From assembly GCA_016192525.1 (NCBI GenBank), contig JACPTZ010000064.1:1-58655 (forward strand): 58,655 nt of DNA. Reading direction: 5' to 3'. Below the pieces are notes generated by a model, which did not search any database, was not told where the DNA came from, and was given only the letters and a program-made list of their open reading frames with translations. The position numbers and the translations under genes are program-made. Numbering within the stretch: the first letter of the stretch is position 1; each line of letters begins with the position of its first letter. Of the stretch, positions 28,903 through 36,761 are shown piece by piece. The stretch comes from Planctomycetota bacterium (GTDB lineage Bacteria; Planctomycetota; MHYJ01; JACPTZ01).

Positions 28903-29424
28903 CTAGGCGGCGCATTCCACCGCGGCGACGGCCGCAGGGACGGCGGCCGGGGCGTCCTCGAGGACCATGAGGCGATCCACGGCATGATCGAGCGGTTCTC
29001 GACCACGCGCCCACGATCCCACGACGGGCCGAAACGAGACCTGCTCGTCTTCCGCGACCTTGCGCATTTCCCTCAATGCCGATGCGCATGCGTGAACATC
29101 ATCGGCGACGACCAGTACCCCGTCATTCGCGAACCAGCGGCCCACAAGCAGGCCTGCGTAGAGCGGGACCTGAAGGACGCGTCGGATGCGATTGTTGATC
29201 TCGCGGAGGGCCCCCGGGGTTCGCGAGCCCCGTGCGTCGTCAAAGCTCAAGAAGGCGAGGGTGCGCTCGGCATCCGGTGGCTGGTGTGCGATCGCCTCGA
29301 GTCCGGGGCGTGTCAGAACGCCGTAGTCGCGGTCCCAACTGAGGTCCAGCACTCGATCGCGCAATTCCCCGAGCTCTCGCTCGTAGCCGAAGAGGCAGGC
29401 GCCGATCCATCGCAGAAGTCCCAT
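28903..29424 (-). CDS. Small degenerate GGDEF-like protein, paralogue of next gene
   Basis: 173 residues. It shares the plan of the gene 28327-28887: an N-terminal helix, YGVLTRPGLEAI (compare YGVYTRPGLERL), a central AFLSFDDARG in place of the DxDxF strand, and LLVGRWFANDGVLVV where the signature loop should be. The GGDEF residues are lost, so catalysis is very unlikely. Start 29424 is preferred to an ATG 48 bases upstream because GAGGAG lies 6 bases before it. It is the first gene of the minus-strand run that continues through the LPP20, FlgT and kinase genes. Confidence 0.7.
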   Translation of the reverse strand: MGLLRWIGACLFGYERELGELRDRVLDLSWDRDYGVLTRPGLEAIAHQPPDAERTLAFLSFDDARGSRTPGALREINNRIRRVLQVPLYAGLLVGRWFANDGVLVVADDVHACASALREMRKVAEDEQVSFRPVVGSWARGREPLDHAVDRLMVLEDAPAAVPAAVAAVECAA

Positions 29425-29949
29425 GGCAATCTCCTCGTCTCCAAGTCCGTATCTCACCATGGCGAAGGACATGCCACGGCATTCTCATCGAGACGTGATG
29501 GAGGAGGTCCGAATGGGGCGGATCGGAGACTGTTGCAGCCTCCGTAGTTGCACTCTGGGAGAGGGCGGGAAACCGGTCGAAGAACTTGAACCAAGCGTGG
29601 CGGACCTTCACCCAGTCCGCGCTTCGGGAGGCGCGGCTAGCATCGCTGTGAAGGACTAGTCACAGATGTTTCGCGAATCGACCCCGGGCGGAGAGTGTCG
29701 GTAGGAGTGACTCAGTGCGCGGTGAGAGCGCGCGACCACTGGAGATGGTCTTGGGGATGTCCGCCTATCCGTCGTTAGAGGTGCCGGTTCTTGTACGCTC
29801 CTTGTACGCTAATTCCGTCAGTTCAGGTCCGTTCGCGTCCGTCCATGTCCGCCCACGTCCGAAAGACGAAATCGCACCAAATGGCCTCCAGCCAAGGCCT
29901 GGAGCCGTTCCCGGCCGTCTGTGTCCGTGGGTGTCCGCCCCCGTCCGCA
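29425..29949. other. Gene-poor stretch with short direct repeats
   Basis: No convincing coding region on either strand. Around 29795-29870 there are short direct repeats (cttgtacgct twice; gtcc recurring every 6-9 bases), and gtcc-type spacing returns near 29920-29950. taattccg near 29812 is mirrored as cggaatta near 29962, at the tRNA remnant. This looks like the scar of an old insertion or deletion. Confidence 0.5.
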
Positions 29950-30003
29950 CCCCCCCGGGCGGAATTAGAAAACCGGTGCTCTGTCCGGTTGAGCTACGGG
30001 GGC
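29950..30003 (-). pseudogene. tRNA-Arg(UCU) remnant with about 20 bases deleted
   Basis: Read from 30003 downward the sequence gives a good tRNA 5' half: acceptor GCCCCCG, TA, D arm GCTC...GAGC, anticodon stem CCGGT and loop TTTCTAA (anticodon TCT). It then jumps to ATTCCGCC and CGGGGGG, which fit the end of the T loop, the 3' T stem and the 3' acceptor strand. The 3' anticodon stem, variable loop and 5' T stem are missing, so it cannot fold as a normal tRNA. The total is 54 instead of about 74 bases. Confidence 0.7.
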
Positions 30004-30099
30004 GCGAAGACGGGACCGGAGGATCGTAGCACGCGGGCGGCGGAGATGTTAAGCAACTGTCGCGGGACGACGGCCGGCGTTGGGCGGGACAGGCCTTCG

Positions 30100-30195
30100 T
30101 CCCCTCGCCCGCCCCCCCCGGAGGGGGAGAGGGAGAGACAGAAAAAGACAGAAACAGAAACAACAACAACGCGCCCTGACGGGCGCACTACGAGC
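30100..30195. repeat. Composite intergenic repeat, second copy
   Basis: A C-rich/G-rich inverted arm at about 30104-30132 is followed by gagacagaaaaagacagaaac and CAACAACAAC, the perfect palindrome GCGCCC-tgac-GGGCGC (30171-30186), and gcactacgagcg. The order and wording match 25868-25943. Confidence 0.75.
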
Positions 30196-30269
30196 GTCTC
30201 TCGCGCCCTGACGCCGGCCCGCCATCTGTGTGGCGGGGGGGCACGACGAACGGTCCTGCGAACGCCCCG

Positions 30270-31976
30270 TTACTCCTCCCGCCTCAACAGACCCGGGGCG
30301 TCGTCGAGACCCGCTTCGCGCACGGCCGGTTCCGAGGCGATCACCACCAGATGCGATCGCGCCCGGGAACAGCCGACGTAGAGAAGCCGGTCCAGCTTCG
30401 TGTGATCGCTCGGCTCGATCTCGGCCAGCACCACCACCGGACGGTCCAGCCCCTTGAAGGCGTGCACGCTGCTCCAGAAAACCTCGCGCCCGCGGTCCTT
30501 CACCTCCGTCGCCAGCCGGCATCCGCCGAACTCGCGGGCGGCCCAGACCCGGCTCTTCTCCTTCCCGTGTCCCGTCAGCACCGCGATCGACTCCGGGGAA
30601 ACCCCCTGGTCGCGGACGAGCGCACCGATCGTCCGCTCCACTGCGGCGAGCAACTCCTCCGGCCGGCGATAGAGGATGAGCTCCGGCCGCTCCCCCTCCG
30701 GGGCCGTCGAAGTGATCGGATGCCCTGCCTTGTAGTAGCGGCGGACCAGCTCGTGAATCCGCCGCACGTTCCGGCAGTTCCGGGTAAGCGTGAACCGGGT
30801 CTCGATCGGCGGAAAACCGCGCTCCTTGGCGTAGAGACGCTGGTTGTCGTCGTGAAAGATGTAGAAAACCGCCGCGTCGTCCTCGCGCAGCGTGGCCTGG
30901 AGCGGCTTCCACCAGGAGGCGTCGAAGTCCTGCCCTTCATCGACGACCACGGCGTCGAACCGCTCCTCCGTCTTCTCCGCGGCGGCGAGCAGCCCCTCCG
31001 GCAGCGTGCGGTCCCAGAACTCCCTCTGGCCGGTTTTCTCGAACGGGATTCCGGCCCGCCGCATCCAGTCCTCGCAGAGGTCGTGGAAGGTGTTCACCGC
31101 GGCGTTCGGCCAGCCCCGGAGCCGCGCGGCGACGCTGTCGCGGAGCAGGATGTTGAAGCAGACGTAGAGCGGTCGATACCCGAGGTCGGCGAGGCGGCAG
31201 ACTTTCTCCATCGCCAGCATCGTCTTCCCCGACCCCGCGCAGCCGGAGATGATGGCGCGGCGGGTCTCGGCGAGCCCCTCCAGCACGAGGAACTGCTCGG
31301 CCGTGAGCCGGGCGATCTCGCGTTCGTGCTCGGCGATCTTCGCCGCCAGGACCGGACGGATCTCGAATCCCCCGCCGAGGAGCGAGGCGAGAAGCCGCAG
31401 CCCCTCCTCGCCGGGCGGCGCCATTCGCGGCGCCCTCCCGGCGCCGCGGCGGAAGGCGGCCTCCATCCACGGCACGAGACGATCCAGCCCGCGTCGATCG
31501 AGGATGACTTCGGCGGGAACGGCCGGGCGCCGCTCGTCGAAGACGATCTCCGGGAAGGCAACGGCGTGGAGGATGGACCAGTCGCACCCCCTCGAGGCGG
31601 GGATCTCGCTCAGCCGATCGCGCAGGGAGCGCGCCTTCCGTTCCGCCCGCTCGATGGGATCGGGCAGATCCCCGAGTCGGCGGCCGGAGAGGTCCACGGT
31701 ATACCAGCGGCCGGTCCCCGGGTCGCGGCCGATCCCGCCGGGATGGGCGTCGATGACAAGGAGTCCGTATCGGGGATGGGCGATGACGAAGTCCGCGACC
31801 CCGTCGCCGGCCCCGCCCTGCGCCCCTGCGCCGAGCCACGCGCGGTGATGGAAGACGCCATACTCGTCCGGCAGTTGCCGGCGGAAGGCCTCGAAGAGCG
31901 TCCGCGCGGCGGGGTTCGGGGCGCGCGCATCTTCGGCGTATTCGGGGGGATGGAGGAGAGGCATGGCGAATGGCAT
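30270..31976 (-). CDS. NERD-domain superfamily I helicase-like protein
   Basis: 568 residues. The N-terminal part (about 20-180) fits the NERD nuclease-related domain (GVADFVIAHPRYGLLVIDAH, with the D...D/E...K-like core only partly visible). The rest is a UvrD/Rep-type superfamily I ATPase: Walker A ISGCAGSGKTMLA at about 240-252, motif II VVDEGQDF, motif III-like LTRNCRN, and motifs V/VI SVHAFKGLD and LYVGCSRARSHL. It is shorter than UvrD and lacks its accessory domains. Such proteins are often found in accessory or defence regions and may act on damaged or foreign nucleic acid. Start 31976 or the ATG four codons later; neither has a clear ribosome site. Flanked by repeats on both sides and not in an operon. 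Confidence 0.88.
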   Translation of the reverse strand: MPFAMPLLHPPEYAEDARAPNPAARTLFEAFRRQLPDEYGVFHHRAWLGAGAQGGAGDGVADFVIAHPRYGLLVIDAHPGGIGRDPGTGRWYTVDLSGRRLGDLPDPIERAERKARSLRDRLSEIPASRGCDWSILHAVAFPEIVFDERRPAVPAEVILDRRGLDRLVPWMEAAFRRGAGRAPRMAPPGEEGLRLLASLLGGGFEIRPVLAAKIAEHEREIARLTAEQFLVLEGLAETRRAIISGCAGSGKTMLAMEKVCRLADLGYRPLYVCFNILLRDSVAARLRGWPNAAVNTFHDLCEDWMRRAGIPFEKTGQREFWDRTLPEGLLAAAEKTEERFDAVVVDEGQDFDASWWKPLQATLREDDAAVFYIFHDDNQRLYAKERGFPPIETRFTLTRNCRNVRRIHELVRRYYKAGHPITSTAPEGERPELILYRRPEELLAAVERTIGALVRDQGVSPESIAVLTGHGKEKSRVWAAREFGGCRLATEVKDRGREVFWSSVHAFKGLDRPVVVLAEIEPSDHTKLDRLLYVGCSRARSHLVVIASEPAVREAGLDDAPGLLRREE

Positions 31977-32071
31977 CGTAACAGCGGGAACCGGGGGACG
32001 TCAACCGCCGCCCGCACGATCTCCGGAAGCACTGTCCTTCCCGGCCAGTCACGCCGTACGAGTTTACCGCA

Positions 32072-32224
32072 TTGTCATCCTGAGCCCAGCCGGCCGCTCC
32101 GCCACACGGATGGCGGACAGGCGTTTGGCCGGATGGACGAAGGATCACCAGCGTCGTAGTCTACAAACCGCACACGCTGGTGATCCTTCGCCTCGGCCTG
32201 CGGCCGAGGCTCAGGATGACAACG
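32072..32224. repeat. Large imperfect inverted repeat, MITE-like
   Basis: The outer arms ttgtcatcctgagcc and ggctcaggatgacaa and the inner arms gaaggatcaccagcg and cgctggtgatccttc face each other, giving an element of about 153 bases. A shorter relative lies at 36762-36890. No ORF is inside. Confidence 0.8.
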
Positions 32225-32260
32225 GGGCGGGACGGTAACCTCGTACGCCACGCCGGCCCT

Positions 32261-33064
32261 TCACGTCAGATCCCGCCTCTCGAAGACCCCCCAGGCCGTC
32301 AGATACCCCGCGGCGGAAAGGCCGAGGAGCACCAGCACATCATGCAGGTCGAGGGCGCCGCGGGCGATGACCCCGCCCGGAACATAGTAGGTGAGGAACG
32401 AGCCGTACGCCGGGAGTTTGAAGATCTCCCACTGCTCCGCGGCGAGCCGCAGAAAGAGCATGAAGATCAGGAGCCCGACGGAGGCCCCCACGGCGGTGGC
32501 GCGCCGGGGGGAGAGCGCGGCCGCCAGGAGCCCCAGCGCGTGCATTGCGAGCACGAGGAGACCGAGGTTCACCGCCGCCAGCGCGAAGGAGACGGCGCGC
32601 GGCTCGTGCGGAAGCGGAAACACCGCCACTCCCAGCCGGTGCCCCGCGAAGGCCGCCGCGGCGGCGAGCAGGGCCGCCAACACGCCGATCGCCACGTGCG
32701 AGGCGAGCAGCCTCCCGCGTCCGAGCGGCTGGGACAGCAGGAGATCGATCGTCCGCGACTCGATGTCCGCCGCGAGCCGGGTCGCGGTGAGGAGCGCGAG
32801 CGTGCCCAGCAACATCAGGGCCACCGGATGGGTGAACCCCATCGCGAGAAAGCCCGAGGGGGTGGCGATGCTCACCTGGTCGTTTCCGAGCGCCGCCCGG
32901 ATCGGCTCCGGGAGCAGCTCCAGGAGCGGACCCATGTGCTCGTCGGGCCGCGCCTTCGAGTAGAAGCCGACCATGATGAACTCGAAGGCGCACAACCCCA
33001 GCGCCGCGAGGAGCACCCCGAGACGGCTCCGATGGATCAGGAACCTCAGCAGCGCCGCGTCCAT
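32261..33064 (-). CDS. ABC-2 type exporter permease
   Basis: 267 residues with about six hydrophobic helices: near 12-32, 85-105, 130-155, 175-195, 205-220 and 240-258. The layout and the ADIESRTIDLLLSQPLGRGRLL segment between helices are typical of ABC-2 permeases that export small molecules or help fit the envelope. It lies 17 bases after the ATPase gene on the same strand, so the pair makes one exporter. Start 33064 (MDAALLRF) is chosen because upstream in-frame codons lie within the ATPase gene. The substrate cannot be told. Confidence 0.88.
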   Translation of the reverse strand: MDAALLRFLIHRSRLGVLLAALGLCAFEFIMVGFYSKARPDEHMGPLLELLPEPIRAALGNDQVSIATPSGFLAMGFTHPVALMLLGTLALLTATRLAADIESRTIDLLLSQPLGRGRLLASHVAIGVLAALLAAAAAFAGHRLGVAVFPLPHEPRAVSFALAAVNLGLLVLAMHALGLLAAALSPRRATAVGASVGLLIFMLFLRLAAEQWEIFKLPAYGSFLTYYVPGGVIARGALDLHDVLVLLGLSAAGYLTAWGVFERRDLT

Positions 33065-33081
33065 GCATGTCCCAGCCGGGA

Positions 33082-33975
33082 TCAGGCCCCCCGATAGTAC
33101 TCCAGAAAGACCTCCTCGAGCGGCGGCGCGGTGATCGTGATGTCCTCGATCCCGAGCGCGTGGAGCGGCGGAAGGAGATCCGCGATCGGCCCCTCCACCC
33201 TGAGCACCACCCGCGCCCCCTGCCGGCTCAGCACGACGGCGCCGGGGAGCGGCGGCAGGGCGGCGGGTTCGGCGCGGAAGACCACGTCGATCCGCCGGAC
33301 GCGTCGCGCCCGGAGCGCGGCGACAACCTCCACCAGGACCAGCCGACCCTCCCGGAGGATCGCCACGCGATCGCAGAGCTGCTCCACTTCCGCCAGATTG
33401 TGGCTCGAGAAGAAGATCGTGTGCCCGCGGCCGCGCAGTTCCCTGAGGAGCGTGAAGAGGGCCTCGCGCACGAGCGGATCGAGCGCCGTCGTGGGCTCGT
33501 CCAGGAGGAGGAGCGGCGGGGCATGCTGAAGGGCGACGGCGATGGCGAGCTTCTGCTTCATCCCGCGCGACCAGGTTCGAAGCGGCCGCGTCAGCGCCTG
33601 CGGCGAGAGCTCCAGCCTCCGGAGCGTCTCCTCCCGGAGCGGGGCCTGGCCGCGTCGGAGCGCGGCGAACAGGTCCAGCACCTCGACCCCGGGGCAGTCC
33701 CTCCACATCTCCACCTCGCCCGGGAGGTTGCCGATCCGCTCGCGGATCCGCACGGACTCGCGATGCGTGTCGAGACCGAAGATCTCGGCGCGTCCGCCGG
33801 TGGGACGGATGAGATCGAGAAGCAGGCGGAGCGCGGTGGACTTCCCCGCCCCGTTCGGGCCAAGGAAGCCGAAGATCTCGCCCGGGCGCACCTCGAGGTC
33901 GAGCCGGTCGATGCCGACCGCGTCGCGGCCGTAGCGCTTGGTGAGGCCGTGCGTGGCGATGATGGGATCGGGCAT
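33082..33975 (-). CDS. ABC transporter ATP-binding protein
   Basis: 297 residues of the ABC-2 exporter ATPase type. Walker A GPNGAGKST near 40-48, signature WSRGMKQKL (SRGMK instead of LSGGQ, a usual variant in this subfamily), Walker B LLLLDEPTTALDP, and switch His in SSHNLAEVEQ. A C-terminal domain of about 75 residues follows, usual for drug or polysaccharide exporters of this group. It pairs with the permease 17 bases downstream. The start faces the divergent cysteine-rich lipoprotein gene. Confidence 0.95.
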   Translation of the reverse strand: MPDPIIATHGLTKRYGRDAVGIDRLDLEVRPGEIFGFLGPNGAGKSTALRLLLDLIRPTGGRAEIFGLDTHRESVRIRERIGNLPGEVEMWRDCPGVEVLDLFAALRRGQAPLREETLRRLELSPQALTRPLRTWSRGMKQKLAIAVALQHAPPLLLLDEPTTALDPLVREALFTLLRELRGRGHTIFFSSHNLAEVEQLCDRVAILREGRLVLVEVVAALRARRVRRIDVVFRAEPAALPPLPGAVVLSRQGARVVLRVEGPIADLLPPLHALGIEDITITAPPLEEVFLEYYRGA

Positions 33976-34069
33976 TCGGGGCTCGCGGAGAATGGCGACG
34001 GGCGGAGCGTACTTCCGGGAGGGGGGGAAGTCAACGTCGCGCAGATGCCGGGGCGCCCATCTCAGGAAG

Positions 34070-34098
34070 TTGACGCCCGGGGCCCGCTCTGCTAGCCT
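34070..34098 (+). promoter_or_regulatory. Probable promoter of the cysteine-rich lipoprotein gene
   Basis: TTGACG at 34070-34075, 17 bases, then TAGCCT at 34093-34098, preceded by tgc as in extended -10 sites. The ATG at 34138 follows after 39 bases, with AGGAG as ribosome site. Confidence 0.45.
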
Positions 34099-34137
34099 CC
34101 GTCCGTCCCGTTTCCCCCAACGATCAGGAGATCGACC

Positions 34138-34599
34138 ATGCGCTGGATCGCCGCCTGTCTGTTCGCCCTCGGGCTCGCCTCACTTCTCGGATGCGCTCAC
34201 GACTATCACCGCTCCTGTCGCGCGAATCACGGCTGCGTGGGCCACACGGTCTACGAGTGTCCGCGCCACGCCGACGCGACCAGCGACCGCCCCGGGATCT
34301 GTTCCACGTGCCGTCACCCGCTGGTCGGCTCGTGCAAGGAAGATCGCGGGCCCGCCTGCGTCCAGTGCGGGAACGCCAAGGCCGACGGACCCGGCGGCCG
34401 GGCGTGCGGGGGAAAGTGCGAGGGCGACTGTGGAGAGAAGTGCGGGGGGAAAGGCGAGAGCAAGGGAGAGGCGAAAGAGGAGTGTGAGGGAGGGTGCGAC
34501 GAAAGGGCCTGCCCCGGGGCCAGGGACGGCCTGTGCGGGAAGTGCACCGGCGATGCCGCGCACAAGTGTTGCGGGAAGTGCGCGAAGGGAGACCAGTAG
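34138..34599 (+). CDS. Cysteine-rich lipoprotein with heavy-metal-binding-like motif
   Basis: 153 residues. The signal peptide ends at the lipobox SLLGC (Cys19). Residues 38-63 (YECPRHADATSDRPGICSTC, then RHPLV) follow the pattern of the small heavy-metal-binding domain usually written YxCPMHP...PGxCPxCGMxL, seen in copper-handling proteins. The rest is unusually rich in Cys, Gly, Lys and Glu, with pairs CxxxC and CGGKC. The whole is likely outside the cytoplasm, lipid-anchored, and metal-binding or redox-active (inference). AGGAG lies 7 bases before the ATG. The DUF1579 gene follows after 26 bases. Confidence 0.82.
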   Translation: MRWIAACLFALGLASLLGCAHDYHRSCRANHGCVGHTVYECPRHADATSDRPGICSTCRHPLVGSCKEDRGPACVQCGNAKADGPGGRACGGKCEGDCGEKCGGKGESKGEAKEECEGGCDERACPGARDGLCGKCTGDAAHKCCGKCAKGDQ

Positions 34600-34625
34600 T
34601 CCATTTCCAACCCGGGAGGTCGATC

Positions 34626-35225
34626 ATGTGCCGTTCGATAACGTGGCTGTGCGGGGCGTCGTTCCTCGCGATGGCGGTGCTTTTGGGCGGTCGCCTCGTG
34701 GCGCAGGACTCTGGCGAGAAGAAGGCCGGCGCGGAGCCGGCCGGTGAGGCGTTCGTGCCCCCTCCCATCCCCGAGGAGATGAAGGAAGTGGAGTGGATGC
34801 TCGGCGACTGGGACTGCAAGATCGCGATGAGCCCCTCGCCCGGGATGCCCGAGGGCGACAAGAGCACCGGCAGTTGCTCCATCCGGAAGGCGCTCCTGGG
34901 CATGGGCTACTTCGAGGACTTCAAGGGAACGAGCCCCATGGGCGATTTCGAGGGGCATCTGGTCCTCTCGTTCGACCCCGCGAAGAAAGAGTGGGTGGCC
35001 TGGTGGTTCGACTCGATGCTGCCCGGGAAGGTGGGCATGTCGCGCGGCACCTTCAAAGAGGGGATGCTCACCCTCGAGGGCGAGGATGAGTGGGACGGGA
35101 AGAAGTGCAAGATGAGGAACACGACGAAGAAGGACAGCGACACTCAGATGACGTTCAAGATGTACATGGACATGGGAGAAGGCTGGCAGGAGAGCATGAC
35201 GATCGTGTACACGAAGAAGAAGTAG
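34626..35225 (+). CDS. Secreted DUF1579-family protein
   Basis: 199 residues. A signal peptide (SFLAMAVLLGGRLVAQD) leads to a domain with the DUF1579 plan: EWMLGDWDCKIAM near the start, GSCSIRKALLGMGYFEDFKG, then FEGHLVLSFDPAKKEWVAWW and a closing beta region. This family is a lipocalin-like beta barrel of unknown role, common in environmental bacteria. Start 34626 has GGAGG 6-7 bases upstream; the longer in-frame extension overlaps the previous gene and is not supported. It follows the cysteine-rich lipoprotein by 26 bases and may share its promoter. Confidence 0.88.
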   Translation: MCRSITWLCGASFLAMAVLLGGRLVAQDSGEKKAGAEPAGEAFVPPPIPEEMKEVEWMLGDWDCKIAMSPSPGMPEGDKSTGSCSIRKALLGMGYFEDFKGTSPMGDFEGHLVLSFDPAKKEWVAWWFDSMLPGKVGMSRGTFKEGMLTLEGEDEWDGKKCKMRNTTKKDSDTQMTFKMYMDMGEGWQESMTIVYTKKK

Positions 35226-35241
35226 CGGGGGATCTGCGCCT

Positions 35242-35276
35242 GGGAACCCGCTGGCCGGCGTGGCCGGCGGGTCCCC
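35242..35276. terminator. Bidirectional terminator hairpin between converging genes
   Basis: CCCGCTGGCC (35247-35256), loop ggcgt, GGCCGGCGGG (35262-35271): ten pairs with one G-T. It lies between the DUF1579 gene (ends 35225) and the AsmA-like gene (ends 35306), which converge. A short ttctattt follows on the plus strand. Confidence 0.6.
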
Positions 35277-35305
35277 GTTCTATTTCGGCGGAGGAGGCGG
35301 ACCGC

Positions 35306-36544
35306 TCAGTGATGCGGCCTCCCCGGCGGCCGCTCCTTCTTCGTCGACGTGCTCGAGGTGGTCGAGGTCGACGACGTCGTCGAGGTGGTGGAGGTCGATC
35401 CGTCGGTCTTTTCCTCGTCCCCCCCGCCGAAGAGCCCGCCGAGCGTCTTCCCGATCCCCTTGAGCGCGCCGCCCACCGCCCCCCCCACCGATTTCGCGGC
35501 CTCCCCCACCGAATCCATCACCAGATTCCCCTGCCCCACGAGCCACTTCCCCGCCTCGTTCATGAGCCGGGTGAAGGGGAGTTTGAAGGCGTTCGCCAGC
35601 ACCGAAGCGGTGTCGATCTGCGGATTCCCGAGCGGGCCATACACGCGCGCCGTGTATCGCTGCTTCTCCGCGAGCGAAATCACCGCCACCTCCCCCTCGA
35701 TCTGGCTCTGCGTGACCGTCGCCTTCCACTCCGCCTCCATCCCGGTCCCGCCGAGCAGTGTCTGCGCATACGAGGTCGCGTACGGCTCGATCGCCCGGGT
35801 GTCGAACCGGCGAAGGGCCCCCTCCACCGTGGCGTCGAGCAGGCCGCCGAGCGACCCGCAGTTCGCCGAACAGGTGAACGGGGCGGGGTGGTCCACGGCG
35901 CGGATGTCCGCCGTGATGTCGATCCGCCCAGGCATGCCCTCGACGGGGTCGTTCACGTGGAGGTCGGTGATCGTGGCCGAGAGGTGTTCGGTGACGAGTT
36001 CGTAGCGGGGCTGGCGGACCTTCTCGTCGGCGAACACGATCGTCCCGTCCCGGAGGGCGATCCGGTCGATAACGATCGCCGACTTCTTCGCCTCCGGGTC
36101 GCCCGGCGCCTCGGAGAGCCGCTTGAAGATGGGAGCGAGATTGTTCCCGGACGGGTCGCCCAGGACGACGGCGGCGGAGGGCCCATCGATCTCGATCGAG
36201 GCGATCCGGATTCGGCCGAGGAGAAGCCGCGAGACCGAGAGGTGGACGCCGATGTGTTTCACGGTGAGGAGATATGGATCGCGGAGGTCGAACGGGGCCG
36301 GATTGGCGATGCGGAGATCGTCGAGCGTGGCGGTCCCGGCGAGGGAGTAGTCGAACCCGCCGATCGAGACGGGGACCCCGAGGCGTTCTTCGAGGGTGGA
36401 GTGGATCTTCTCGCGCACCCAGGGCTTCGCATAATGGGCGGCGATCGGAAGCCCCACCGCAAGGAGAACGAGGCCGACGATCAGGGTCTTGAAGAACCAC
36501 CGCCGCCGGGGCTTCTTCGCCTGGAAGGGCTCGTTGGAAACCAT
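35306..36544 (-). CDS. AsmA-like inner-membrane protein
   Basis: 412 residues. A single helix at about 17-38 anchors it, and the rest is periplasmic. The start of the AsmA/DUF748 pattern is clear: a short link, VREKIHSTLEERLGVPVSIG, GFDYSLAGTATLDDLRIANP and repeated beta-strand units. AsmA-type proteins form bridge-like grooves that carry lipids between membranes; this one is short and may need partners. The C-terminus is odd: a Gly-rich part, then a run of Ser/Thr repeated as STTSTTS units and a basic end. Start 36544 follows a small membrane ORF by 6 bases. It ends at a terminator shared with the DUF1579 gene. Confidence 0.78.
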   Translation of the reverse strand: MVSNEPFQAKKPRRRWFFKTLIVGLVLLAVGLPIAAHYAKPWVREKIHSTLEERLGVPVSIGGFDYSLAGTATLDDLRIANPAPFDLRDPYLLTVKHIGVHLSVSRLLLGRIRIASIEIDGPSAAVVLGDPSGNNLAPIFKRLSEAPGDPEAKKSAIVIDRIALRDGTIVFADEKVRQPRYELVTEHLSATITDLHVNDPVEGMPGRIDITADIRAVDHPAPFTCSANCGSLGGLLDATVEGALRRFDTRAIEPYATSYAQTLLGGTGMEAEWKATVTQSQIEGEVAVISLAEKQRYTARVYGPLGNPQIDTASVLANAFKLPFTRLMNEAGKWLVGQGNLVMDSVGEAAKSVGGAVGGALKGIGKTLGGLFGGGDEEKTDGSTSTTSTTSSTSTTSSTSTKKERPPGRPHH

Positions 36545-36550
36545 GCCGGC

Positions 36551-36649
36551 CTACCCCACCAGAGAGTACAGGCCCCAGATGGCCAAGGCTCCGCCGAGGA
36601 AGAAGATCGCCTTGCCGATCGGGGTTGAATTGCCCGCCAGCCCCCACAT
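36551..36649 (-). CDS. Possible 32-residue membrane peptide
   Basis: The ORF reads MWGLAGNSTPIGKAI, then a hydrophobic helix (FFLGGALAIWGLYSLVG) and stops 6 bases before the AsmA-like start. GGAG lies 4-5 bases before its ATG. It could be a small membrane protein of the AsmA operon or the leftover N-terminus of a larger gene. Size makes this uncertain. Confidence 0.4.
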   Translation of the reverse strand: MWGLAGNSTPIGKAIFFLGGALAIWGLYSLVG

Positions 36650-36761
36650 CGGGCTCCACTCGACCCCGAGGTCAACGTCCAACCCGAGGGAGAGTATATC
36701 CCATTCGGAACGAGGGGTCAAAGGGGACGGACACTCTCAATGGCGCCCACGTTTTGACCTG

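Noticed and set aside
29950-30003. A functional tRNA-Arg, or one split by a group I intron
   Set aside because: The missing anticodon-stem and T-stem parts are not found in the nearby downstream sequence, and the 3' acceptor already follows directly.
32261-33706. A 481-codon version of the ABC-2 permease
   Set aside because: The extra N-terminus reads the ATPase gene out of frame; the permease-like part starts at 33064.
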